A stretch of 64,000 nucleotides of DNA from Mycobacterium sp. E787 (GTDB lineage Bacteria; Actinomycetota; Actinomycetes; Mycobacteriales; Mycobacteriaceae), in assembly GCF_001668725.1 (NCBI RefSeq), contig NZ_LZKL01000029.1:16824-80823 (forward strand), written 5' to 3'. The notes under the pieces are model-generated. The model made no database searches and was not told where the DNA came from. It was given only the letters and a program-made list of their open reading frames with translations. The position numbers and the translations under genes were made by a program. This document shows, piece by piece, positions 56,448-64,000 of this stretch; position 1 is the stretch's first letter; each line of letters opens with the position of its first letter.

Positions 56448-57195
56448 TTCGGTCGGCCCGCCAACACCGCGCGTGCATCGGGACGTCGATCACGTCGGCG
56501 CCGGGGAACCGCGCCTCCAACGTGGCGCGCGCTTCGGCCAGCCTGCGGGCGCGGTCATCCGGTGACGCGACGATGACCCGGCTGTAGGTGCCCAGCATCG
56601 CGACCGCGTCGTCGACCGTCATGGTCCGCGCGAACCGGAACGTCTCGCGGGCGACGTTGCGGAAGATCGCCGGCTCCGGGAGGACGACCTCCAGGCGCCG
56701 GCGAGCCCGCGCTGCCGACTCGGCGGCCGCGGCCTCGTCCCCCGGCAAGCGGTCCAGGTTGCGCACCCAGTCGAGCTCGCGGTCGCGGCTCGTCCAGATC
56801 AGCCCGAGCCGACCGCCGTCGCGCAGCACCCGGCCGATCTCCGGGACGGCCCGTTCGTGATCCATCCAGTGCCACGCCGACGATACGAACACCGCGTCCG
56901 CGGAAGCGTCGGGAAGCGGGATCGACTCGCCACTGCCCTCGACGACGCGCACGCCGGGGGATCGCTCCGCAAGCACCCTGCGCATCCGCGCGTCGGGTTC
57001 GACGGCGAAGACCTCAGCGGCCCTGCCGACCAGCGTGCGGGTGAACAGCCCGGTGCCCGCACCCACGTCGACGGCCACGCCACAATCGGAGGGGACCAGC
57101 CAGTCCACCGCCTGCTGCGGGGGTTGGGGCCGCAGCCCGTCGTAGTCCTCGGCGATCGACCCGAAGGACATCGCGCGTTCTCGGCGATCGGTCAC
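56437..57195 (-). CDS. Class I SAM-dependent methyltransferase
   Basis: A 252-residue methyltransferase (Methyltransf_11 type). SAM motif VAVDVGAGTGLFTRTLVGRA (about 40-59), VEPDARMRRVL, GSGESIPLPDASADAVFVSSAWHWMDHERA and LRDGGRLGLIWTSRD. GTG 57195 chosen as the first plausible start. Overlaps the stop of the TPP-enzyme gene by 11 bp (convergent). Likely acts on a small molecule. Confidence 0.88.
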   Translation of the reverse strand: MTDRRERAMSFGSIAEDYDGLRPQPPQQAVDWLVPSDCGVAVDVGAGTGLFTRTLVGRAAEVFAVEPDARMRRVLAERSPGVRVVEGSGESIPLPDASADAVFVSSAWHWMDHERAVPEIGRVLRDGGRLGLIWTSRDRELDWVRNLDRLPGDEAAAAESAARARRRLEVVLPEPAIFRNVARETFRFARTMTVDDAVAMLGTYSRVIVASPDDRARRLAEARATLEARFPGADVIDVPMHARCWRADRIRR

Positions 57196-57369
57196 AGCGC
57201 CACCGTAGTCGCGTGGGCGGCCACGGCCGTCGCCGCGCAAACGTTTGGTGAATACCGAGAATTTTGGCCGGGATTTTTCTAGAGTCGGGCGTACCGGCCT
57301 GCGGCGTGACGTGCCCGTCCCCGGTACAGAACGTGGTTGTGGGGGTTAGAGGGGAAGGACATCCGGGGC

Positions 57370-59013
57370 ATGAGTTTTCTGACGTCGCCGCCAGAGATTA
57401 TCTCGGCATTGCTCCACTCGGGCGCCGGTCCGGCTCCGATGCTGGCCGCGTCGGCGGCGTGGGACGGGCTGGCCACCGAATTGGGTTCGGCGGCGCAGTC
57501 GTTTTCTTCGATCACCTCCGCGTTGGCCGGTGACGCCTGGCAGGGGGCCGCCTCCACGGCGATGCTGTCCACCGCGGCGCAGTACACGAGCGTGTTGAGC
57601 ACGGCGGCGGCGCACGCGCAGACGGCCGCCGCGCAGGCCCAGGTGGTGGCCGGTGAGTTCGAGTCCGCGCTGGCCGCCACGGTGCACCCCGCGTTGGTCT
57701 CCGCCAACCGGAGCCAGTTACTTCAGCTGGTGTTCTCGAACCTGTTCGGGCAGAACGCCCCAGCGATCGCCGCCACCGAGGCCGAATACGAGCAGATGTG
57801 GGCCGCCGACGTGTCCGCGATGGTGGGCTACCACGGCGGGGTTTCGGCGGCCGCGGCACAGCTGTCGTCCTGGTCGGCGGCCCTGCAGAGTCTGCCGGCC
57901 CAGGCCGCCGCCGCGATCGCCGGCAGCCCGGTGGGCCCGCTGACCTCCGCGGCCAGCAGCCCCTTGGGCGCGGCGGTCACCTCCCTGAATCCCGCCGCGT
58001 CCCTCAGCAGCCCCTTCGGCGGCGCGCTCACGGGCCTCGAGCACTACGCCATCGACGTCATCAACGCGCCCACCGACCTGTTGTTCGGGCGTCAGCTGAT
58101 CCCCTACGGCCCCCAGTCGACCGGCGGCAGCGCGACCATAAGCGGCGGTACGGCCACCGCTCCGCTGACGATGGTCGGCGGCACCGAGCCGATCGTGAAC
58201 GCCTCCGTGGGCCCCGGATCGGCCATCCCGCTGCTGGTCGACACCGGATCCACGGGCCTCGTCGTCCCCTTCACCAGGGCCGGCGGGCTGTTGGGCATGC
58301 TCGAGATGGGCATCCCCAGGGGAGGCGGTATCGGCGGGTACAGCGGGGGACTGGACTACCTCTACCTCACCTACAACGCGCCGGTGAACTTCGGCGGCGG
58401 GCTCGTCACCGGGTCGACACCCGTCAACGTCGAACTGTTCGCCTGGCCGGTGTCCATCCAGTCCGCGATGACCAACGGCCTGACGTTCCAGTCCTTCTTC
58501 GCCTCCGATGGTGCGGCAGGCGTTCTCGGCGTCGGGCCGAACGCCGGCGGCCCCGGCCCGAGCATCCCGCTGCAGGCGCTGCCGGGCACGTTCAATCAGG
58601 GCCTGCTGATCAACCAAGTTGACCCCGCCCACGCTTACCTGCAATTTGGCGGCACGTCGACGATCGCGAATCCCGTGCTGACGACACTCACCGGATCGCC
58701 TATTCCCGCTGGCGGCTTGGACGTAAAGGTCGGTAACGGGCCACTGCAAACCGGCATCGGCTCGATTGTCGATTCCGGTGGTGTGGACGGAACACTCCCA
58801 TCAATCCTGGGGGCGTCACCGGGGGACTTAATTCAGGTCTACGACACCAGTGGTACGCACCTCCTGTACCAGTTCACCTACAACGGGACGGGTGCGGACG
58901 GTTACTTCCCGACGCCGATCTCGAGCGGGTTGATGAACACCGGGAACCTGATCTTCGAGCAGCACCCGATATACATCGATTACACCACTGGCAACTCGAC
59001 CGTTTACCAGTGA
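57370..59013 (+). CDS. PPE-type protein fused to a PecA-like aspartic protease
   Basis: A 547-residue fusion. The PPE-like N-terminal domain (about 1-175) begins [35 protein letters not shown] and has [26 protein letters not shown], matching the PPE helix tip. The C-terminal domain (about 250-547) is a pepsin-like aspartic protease with catalytic Asp291 in [13 protein letters not shown] and Asp468 in [13 protein letters not shown]. The architecture is that of PecA (PE_PGRS35-type), which cleaves PE/PPE domains at the mycobacterial surface, but here the N-terminal is PPE-like rather than PE. ATG 57370. A related short PPE gene follows. Confidence 0.9.
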   Translation: MSFLTSPPEIISALLHSGAGPAPMLAASAAWDGLATELGSAAQSFSSITSALAGDAWQGAASTAMLSTAAQYTSVLSTAAAHAQTAAAQAQVVAGEFESALAATVHPALVSANRSQLLQLVFSNLFGQNAPAIAATEAEYEQMWAADVSAMVGYHGGVSAAAAQLSSWSAALQSLPAQAAAAIAGSPVGPLTSAASSPLGAAVTSLNPAASLSSPFGGALTGLEHYAIDVINAPTDLLFGRQLIPYGPQSTGGSATISGGTATAPLTMVGGTEPIVNASVGPGSAIPLLVDTGSTGLVVPFTRAGGLLGMLEMGIPRGGGIGGYSGGLDYLYLTYNAPVNFGGGLVTGSTPVNVELFAWPVSIQSAMTNGLTFQSFFASDGAAGVLGVGPNAGGPGPSIPLQALPGTFNQGLLINQVDPAHAYLQFGGTSTIANPVLTTLTGSPIPAGGLDVKVGNGPLQTGIGSIVDSGGVDGTLPSILGASPGDLIQVYDTSGTHLLYQFTYNGTGADGYFPTPISSGLMNTGNLIFEQHPIYIDYTTGNSTVYQ

Positions 59014-59179
59014 TCTGAGGCCCAACCCGTCGCCTCGATGCCGGCGGTTCGCTGAAATTCGAGAATTTCGGTTCCGACTTTTTTAAAGTGCTACTGGTTG
59101 TGCCGCGGCCGGTCCGTTGACCTGCGGCGTCACGTGCCAGCGCGGGGGAGAAGCGTGAGCTGAGAGGACACCCCGCGGG

Positions 59180-59695
59180 TTGAGTTTCCTGACGTCGCCC
59201 CCCGAGGCCATCGCGTCGTGGCTGCATTCCGGGCCCGGCTCGGCGCCGATGCTCGCCGCCGCGGCGGCGTGGGACGGGCTGTCGACCGAGCTGGGCTCCG
59301 CGGCCCACTCGTTCTCGTCGATCACCTCGGGGTTGGCCGGCCAGGCCTGGCAAGGCCCGGCGTCGGCGGCGATGATGCGGACCGCCGCCCGATACGGGGC
59401 GTACCTGACCGAAGCGGCGACCCAGGCCCACACGGCGGCCACACAGGCCCGGGCGGCGGCCGACGCGTTCGAATCCGCGATCACCGCCGTCGTGCACCCC
59501 GCGTTTGTCGCCGCCAACCGCAATCGGCTTGCGCAGCTTGCGGCTTCAAATGTGTTCGGGCAGAACGCCCCCGCGATCGCCGCCGCCGAATTCGACTACG
59601 AGCGGATGTGGGCCCAGGATGTGGCCGCGATGATCGGCTACCACGCGGCGGCATCGGCCGCGGTGGCGCAATTGGGGACTGCATACCTCCCTTAG
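59180..59695 (+). CDS. Short PPE protein, tandem relative
   Basis: A 171-residue PPE domain without C-terminal part, beginning [33 protein letters not shown] and containing [29 protein letters not shown]. Strongly similar to residues 1-175 of the preceding protein and preceded by a similar upstream sequence (GAGAATTT ... TTTTTT). Starts TTG 59180 unless a weaker upstream codon is used. Ends with a Leu-Pro tail, so it is a natural short PPE or a truncated duplicate that lost the protease. Possibly a partner. Confidence 0.8.
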   Translation: MSFLTSPPEAIASWLHSGPGSAPMLAAAAAWDGLSTELGSAAHSFSSITSGLAGQAWQGPASAAMMRTAARYGAYLTEAATQAHTAATQARAAADAFESAITAVVHPAFVAANRNRLAQLAASNVFGQNAPAIAAAEFDYERMWAQDVAAMIGYHAAASAAVAQLGTAYLP

Positions 59696-59825
59696 CGCCG
59701 GCTTCGCGCCCGCCGTCCCGAATGTCGTTGGCGGGCAGCCACAGCGTGTGGCGTGGGGACGACCACCTTCTACCACCGAGCCCGTAGCGTTTCGCCCCCC
59801 GGAGACACCGGGTACCTGCAGGGTC

Positions 59826-60767
59826 ATGGGGTGGGTGACGCAGCATGCGGTGGCGATCGTGGCGGCGTTGCTCGCCGCGTTCTGGGCCGCGGTGGGGATC
59901 GTGGTCCGGCAACGCGTCGCCCAGGGCGTTTCCGCCGACAAGGCCATGTCGACGGCGGTGACGACGACCGTGGTCCGCGATCCGCTGTGGTGGGCCGGCA
60001 CCCTCGCCGCCGCCGCCGGCTACGTCTTCCAGGCGCTGGCGCTGGCCCACGGATCCCTGCTGTTGGTTCAACCGCTGCTGGTGTCGTCGCTGCTGTTCGC
60101 GTTGCCGATGAGCGCGAGGCTCTGCCACCAACGCATCACGTGGGCCGAGTGGGGCTGGGCGGCGCTGCTCACCGCCGCGCTGGCGATGTTCGTGCTCGTC
60201 GGGCAGCCGCGCGAGGGCCATAACCGGCCGCCGGTCCCGGCGTGGACGCTCGCGTTGGTGCTGACCGTGCCGCTGGTGACGGCGTGCGTGCTCGCCGCCC
60301 GCCGCGCGCTCGGGCGCCCCCGCGCCATGCTGCTGGCGGTGCCGGTGGCGGTGATGCTGGGGATGATCGCCGTGTTGACCAAGATCTGCACGCACCGTCT
60401 GGCCGTCGGTGGGTGGCACGGGCTGCTGACCGTGCCGGCCCCTTACCTGCTGGTCGCGCTGGCGGCCGCGTTGACGGTGTTGCAGCAGTTGGCCTTTCAT
60501 GCCGGCGCCCTGCAGGCGTCGGTGCCGATCATGCTGGTGGGCGAACCGGTCGTCGCGGTGGCACTGGGCGTTGTGGTGCTCGGTGAGCATGTGGCGGTAC
60601 GCGGACCGGCCGCGGTGGTCCTGGCGATCGCTGTCCTGGCGATGGCGGTGTCCGCCGTCGCGCTGGGCCGCGGTCAGGCAGCCGAAGCGGAGGCGTCGGC
60701 ACGGCCGCCGTTGTCCCCGGTGTCGCCGATGGCCGCCGCAGGGGCGGGAAGGGCGAATAGGGCATAG
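59826..60767 (+). CDS. EamA/DMT-family transporter-like membrane protein
   Basis: A 313-residue protein with about ten TM segments in two EamA-like repeats. Examples are VAIVAALLAAFWAAVGIVV, LWWAGTLAAAAGYVFQALAL, GSLLLVQPLLVSSLLFALPM, LALVLTVPLVTACVLAA and LVGEPVVAVALGVVVLG with AVVLAIAVLAMAVSAVAL. Mycobacterial DMT proteins transport amino acids, drugs or nucleotide sugars. ATG 59826. The C-terminal tail is Ala/Ser/Pro-rich. Substrate unknown. Confidence 0.85.
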   Translation: MGWVTQHAVAIVAALLAAFWAAVGIVVRQRVAQGVSADKAMSTAVTTTVVRDPLWWAGTLAAAAGYVFQALALAHGSLLLVQPLLVSSLLFALPMSARLCHQRITWAEWGWAALLTAALAMFVLVGQPREGHNRPPVPAWTLALVLTVPLVTACVLAARRALGRPRAMLLAVPVAVMLGMIAVLTKICTHRLAVGGWHGLLTVPAPYLLVALAAALTVLQQLAFHAGALQASVPIMLVGEPVVAVALGVVVLGEHVAVRGPAAVVLAIAVLAMAVSAVALGRGQAAEAEASARPPLSPVSPMAAAGAGRANRA

Positions 60768-60778
60768 AGTCCGGCGTG

Positions 60779-62896
60779 ATGAACGCGCGAATCCCGCGCG
60801 AGCAGTCGCAAAAGCCCCCGACACGCCGGGCGAAAAGGGGCTTTACTGTCTGCTCGCGAAGCAAGAGTGGGCCGGTTCGGGCGTGCTGCGCGGTGTTCGC
60901 CTCGCTGCTGTCGGGGCTTGCCGCGCTCGCCTTCGCACCCGCGGCGTCCGCCGAGCCGGTCGTCGCGGCACCCGGCGAACGGCTGATCGGCTGGGACATC
61001 TACCGGCGACTGGATCGCCTGCCGTATCTCAGCACCGACACCCAGAGCCTGGAGGTGTCCAGCTTCGACCGCAGCGGCGGGGATTTCGACATCTCCACCG
61101 GCAACAAGAACGGCAGCGGCGGCTGCTTGGCTTCCGGCGGTGCCGGCTGTGTGGTCGCCGAGGATCACGGTGCCGGAGAGGTGGATTCGATCTGGTTCAC
61201 CCGCGACGGCGGCAACGTGCGCGCGATGGGAACGATCCGCATCGAGTTGGACGGTCGGACGGTGCTCGACGCGCCGCTGCAGTCGGTGGTCGACGGCGCG
61301 TTGGGTGCGCCGTTCGCGTGGCCGCTGGTGGCCAACGCCGCACAATCGCCGGGCGGGGTGTACATCAAGGTGCCGATGCCGTACCGGCAGTCGATGCGGA
61401 TCAGCGTCGCATCGCATTTGGAGTACTACCACGTCGACTATCGGCGGTTCTCCACCGCCGACGGCGTCCGCACGTTCTCGCCGTCGGATCGGGCGCAAGA
61501 CGTCCTGGCCACGCTGCGCGCCGCGGGCAGCGTCGACCCCAAGCCGGTGGAACCCGAAGCGGCGCATGCCAATCGGGTCGTCGACCTGCCCGCCGGCGCC
61601 GCGGTGACGCTCGCGGAACCGGTTGGCCCGGGCACGATCTCGGCGTTGCGCCTGCGTTTGCCGGAGCCGGCGGACCAACTGCTCTCCGGGTTACGGCTGC
61701 AGATCGAGTTCGACGGCCGGACCATGGTCGACTCGCCGGTGGGGGAATTCTTCGGCGCCGGGCTGGGCGCCAACGACGTCCGGTCGCTGATGTTCGCGAC
61801 GAGCCCACAACCCGACGGGTCGGTGTCGTTATCTGCTTGGTGGCCAATGCCTTTCGCCCGCAACGCCAGCATCACCCTGGTCAACACGACCACGGATCCG
61901 GCGCCGCGGATCGACAGCGACGTCGTGTCGACCGCCGACCCGCAGTGGGCGCCCGCGCTGGCCACCGGCCGCGCCGGGTACTTCACCGCGCGCTCACACG
62001 CCGGACCGACCGTTCCGGGTCAGGACTGGGTGTTCGCCGACGAGCGCGGTCACGGCAAGTTCGTCGGCGTCAGCCACACCATCCGCGGTTCCCGGATCAG
62101 GACGTCGTTCAGCGACGACGCCCCATACTTTCTCGAAGGGGCCGAGCGGGTGTACACCGACGGTGCCCTGTCGCCGCAGTGGTACGGCACCGGCACCGAG
62201 GACTTCTACGAGGGCGGCTGGTATTTCAAGAACGGCAAGCACTTCAGCGCCCCGCTGACCGGGCAACCCGACCAACGCACGACCACCGGCGGATGCGCGG
62301 ACTACTGCGTCGCCGCGTACCGGCTGACGCTCGCCGAAGCCGTCGACTACCACTCCGCGCTGCGCTTCGGCATCGAGCACGGCAAACGCGACATGGTCCA
62401 ACCCGACTACAGCTCGACCGCGTTCCTGTACACGCAGCCCGGCGACACCGTCGCACCCGGTGACGACGTCTACCCGAGCGATCCCGTGAGTCGGCTGTTG
62501 CACGGCTACCGCGACGACGCCGCCACCGATCAGCTGCTGGTCAGCCAATACGAGGGCAACGACGACGCCCGCCCCATCGCCGGGTTGGTCCGCGCCACCG
62601 GCGCCGCGATCGCCTTCGACGTCGCCGTCGCCCCGGACAACCGCGGGTTGCTGCTGCGCCGCACGTCGGACCAGGCGAACGGCTACCAGGCGGCGGCGGT
62701 GGCCGTCGACGGCGTTCCCGCCGGACTGTGGCTGCAGGCCCGCAGCAACGCCGTTCACCGCTGGCTCGACGACACCTACCTGGTGCCCGAATCGCTCACC
62801 GCGGGCAAAGATCGCGTCACCGTCACGCTGGCGCCGCTCCAAGGCACCCTGCCCTGGACCGCCAGCCGCTATCACGTGGACGCTCTGACCGGGTAG
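60779..62896 (+). CDS. Secreted GH172 (DUF2961) glycosidase
   Basis: A 705-residue secreted protein. Residues 1-57 form a basic N-terminus plus signal (ACCAVFASLLSGLAALAFAPAASA). The DUF2961 core contains the family mark GTGTEDFYEGGWYF with a conserved Glu474 and YHVDYRRF. GH172 contains difructose-dianhydride and D-arabinofuranoside-cleaving enzymes. In a Mycobacterium, the obvious polymer target is arabinogalactan or lipoarabinomannan arabinan. ATG 60779. It precedes a lytic transglycosylase gene by 46 bp, forming a wall-remodelling pair. Confidence 0.9.
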   Translation: MNARIPREQSQKPPTRRAKRGFTVCSRSKSGPVRACCAVFASLLSGLAALAFAPAASAEPVVAAPGERLIGWDIYRRLDRLPYLSTDTQSLEVSSFDRSGGDFDISTGNKNGSGGCLASGGAGCVVAEDHGAGEVDSIWFTRDGGNVRAMGTIRIELDGRTVLDAPLQSVVDGALGAPFAWPLVANAAQSPGGVYIKVPMPYRQSMRISVASHLEYYHVDYRRFSTADGVRTFSPSDRAQDVLATLRAAGSVDPKPVEPEAAHANRVVDLPAGAAVTLAEPVGPGTISALRLRLPEPADQLLSGLRLQIEFDGRTMVDSPVGEFFGAGLGANDVRSLMFATSPQPDGSVSLSAWWPMPFARNASITLVNTTTDPAPRIDSDVVSTADPQWAPALATGRAGYFTARSHAGPTVPGQDWVFADERGHGKFVGVSHTIRGSRIRTSFSDDAPYFLEGAERVYTDGALSPQWYGTGTEDFYEGGWYFKNGKHFSAPLTGQPDQRTTTGGCADYCVAAYRLTLAEAVDYHSALRFGIEHGKRDMVQPDYSSTAFLYTQPGDTVAPGDDVYPSDPVSRLLHGYRDDAATDQLLVSQYEGNDDARPIAGLVRATGAAIAFDVAVAPDNRGLLLRRTSDQANGYQAAAVAVDGVPAGLWLQARSNAVHRWLDDTYLVPESLTAGKDRVTVTLAPLQGTLPWTASRYHVDALTG

Positions 62897-62942
62897 TAGA
62901 GCCCGCTTCGCATCGCCCGCCGATGTCGTTACGGTTGACACC

Positions 62943-63851
62943 ATGAGCCGCAACCGTGCGGGCGCCGCGCCGCTTGTCGTGGGAGCGATCGTCGTCGCGC
63001 TCGCCGGCTCCGCAGGGCCGACGCCGGCGGTGGCCGCCCCGACGACCGTGCTGGCCGAGGCGCCGAGCATCGCCACCGGCGCGCAGCCCCAGCTGGCGTC
63101 CGACCCCGCGCAGCTGGCCGACGACCTCGTCGCCGACGAGCACGCGCTGCACGACCCGTCGACGGCCGAGCCGGCGCGGACGGCGGCGGCCAAGCGCCAG
63201 CAGGCGGCCTATCGCGCCATCGGCCAGCACCCCGAATGGGACGCGACCACCCGACCGCGCATCCCGTCGGCGCTGCTAGACGTATACGACCGCAACGTCG
63301 ACGCCCGCCGGCAGCTCACCGCGATGACGCCGGTGCGGGACACCCTGCCCGCCTGGAGCATCGAGCCACCCGCCCCGGCCGACGAGCTGCTGGGCTACTA
63401 CCACCAGGCGGAGGCGGAATCCGGCGTCGGCTGGAACTACCTCGCCGCGATCAACCTCATCGAGACCCGCCTCGGCAGCATCCACGGCGTCAGCACCGCC
63501 GGCGCGCACGGGCCCATGCAGTTCCTGCCCGCGACGTTCGCCAGCTACGGGCAGGGCGGCGACATCGACTCGCCCCGCGACAGTATCGCGGCGGCCGGGC
63601 GCTTCCTCGCGGCCAACGGCTTCGCCACCGACCGCGATCACGCGATCTATCAGTACAACCACGCCAACCAATACGTTCGCGCAGTGGACCAATACGCTTC
63701 GCTGATGGCCAGCGATCCATCCGCCTTCGGCGCGTATTACCGGTGGGACGTCTATTGCCGCACGACCGCGGGCGACGTGTTACTTCCGATCGGCTACGCC
63801 GCGACATCGCCGATCCCGGCCGCGGAGTACGTGGCGAACCATCCGCAGTAG
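62943..63851 (+). CDS. Secreted lytic transglycosylase
   Basis: A 302-residue lytic murein transglycosylase. Signal peptide (AAPLVVGAIVVALAGSAGPTPAVA), linker, then SLT-like domain with the catalytic Glu174 in AAINLIETRLGSIHGVSTAGAHGPMQFLPATFASYGQGG (ES-like start and GPMQF). Active on the glycan strands of peptidoglycan. ATG 62943, 46 bp after the GH172 gene on the same strand. Likely outer-wall side. Confidence 0.93.
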   Translation: MSRNRAGAAPLVVGAIVVALAGSAGPTPAVAAPTTVLAEAPSIATGAQPQLASDPAQLADDLVADEHALHDPSTAEPARTAAAKRQQAAYRAIGQHPEWDATTRPRIPSALLDVYDRNVDARRQLTAMTPVRDTLPAWSIEPPAPADELLGYYHQAEAESGVGWNYLAAINLIETRLGSIHGVSTAGAHGPMQFLPATFASYGQGGDIDSPRDSIAAAGRFLAANGFATDRDHAIYQYNHANQYVRAVDQYASLMASDPSAFGAYYRWDVYCRTTAGDVLLPIGYAATSPIPAAEYVANHPQ

Positions 63852-63864
63852 CCCGCCGCTCGCT

Positions 63865-63881
63865 CCCGCGCGCGGGTTTTT
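63865..63881 (+). terminator. Rho-independent-like terminator after the transglycosylase
   Basis: CCCGCGCGCGGG followed by TTTTT, 13 bp downstream of the stop at 63851. Short G/C stem with a T-run, one of the few T-tailed hairpins in the window. Confidence 0.7.
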
Positions 63882-63908
63882 GTCGTACCGCCCTGTGATG
63901 ATGGGGTC

Positions 63909-64000
63909 ATGTTGTCGACGGCACCGCCTCGGTTGGGGGTGAACCATAAAGAGCGGTTGGCGGTGTTGTTTGAGGAGTTGGCGGAGTTGGCCGGGCAGCG
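63909..64000 (+). CDS. 13E12-repeat/DUF222 protein, N-terminal fragment (window edge)
   Basis: Thirty residues are visible: MLSTAPPRLGVNHKERL then AVLFEELAELAGQR, the typical beginning of mycobacterial REP13E12-family (DUF222, HNH-endonuclease-like) proteins. The gene runs off the right edge. Such repeats occur several times per genome and serve as prophage attachment sites in M. tuberculosis; whether this copy does is unknown. Confidence 0.75.
   Translation, partial: MLSTAPPRLGVNHKERLAVLFEELAELAGQ

Overview
The window is a gene-dense, very GC-rich actinobacterial chromosome segment. It comes from a slow-growing-type Mycobacterium, most plausibly of the M. avium complex kind, although the species cannot be fixed from the sequence alone. 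Reasons: PPE proteins (three), an MmpL lipid exporter next to a PapA-type acyltransferase, furA-katG in the mycobacterial arrangement, two cutinases, a DUF1906 Tat protein like Rv2525c, a GH16 protein like Rv0315, and a 13E12/DUF222 gene starting at the right edge. The left end (DJ-1 protein, GlxA-type regulator, tpx) has the same order and orientation as M. tuberculosis Rv1930c-Rv1931c-Rv1932. No tRNA, rRNA, CRISPR array or insertion sequence was seen.

Layout. 0-5 kb: DJ-1 pair, tpx, NYN protein, small membrane protein, HsaA-like flavoprotein. 5-15.9 kb: a lipid locus with a PapA-like acyltransferase, two tandem paralogous WS/DGAT-like acyltransferases, a large MmpL transporter, a CitA/CitB-type two-component system and an NAD epimerase. 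A repeated 14-bp core, extended to about 65 bp in two copies, precedes the acyltransferase genes, mmpL and the kinase/epimerase divergon, which suggests one shared regulon. 15.9-19.2 kb: TetR, methyltransferase, acyltransferase, AraC and VOC genes around a perfect palindrome. 19.2-28.2 kb: amino-acid permease, MDR reductase, secreted proteins, two Tcmp-type methyltransferases, GH16, an ANTAR-GAF-ANTAR-like protein and a cutinase. 28.2-32 kb: a glycosyltransferase / methyltransferase / alpha-barrel protein operon with a promoter and an operator-like palindrome. 32-34.3 kb: a lipoprotein plus a CHASE2-TIR membrane receptor. 34.5-43.6 kb: DUF1906, katG, furA with a leaderless start, L,D-transpeptidase, FAD/Rieske oxidoreductase, cupin and methyltransferase.

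43.7-52.2 kb: a PPE protein with a SHOCT-like tail, DUF732, a MOSC protein, a complete class I P450 operon (ferredoxin, reductase, P450), small proteins, redoxin, DUF1345 and a second cutinase. 52.3-56.4 kb: a TetR gene, an alpha/beta hydrolase plus DinB-type pair, and a benzoylformate-decarboxylase-like TPP enzyme. Four copies of one palindrome (GTACRGYGTAC) sit in their promoters, so this is probably a small autonomous catabolic regulon. 56.4-64 kb: methyltransferase, a PPE-aspartic-protease fusion followed by a short tandem PPE, an EamA-type transporter, a GH172 (DUF2961) glycosidase, a lytic transglycosylase and the start of a 13E12-family gene.

The strongest candidates for something not yet described are the repeat-linked PapA/WS-DGAT/MmpL/two-component locus, the four-operator TetR regulon with an altered benzoylformate decarboxylase active site, and the CHASE2-TIR receptor with its coupled lipoprotein.
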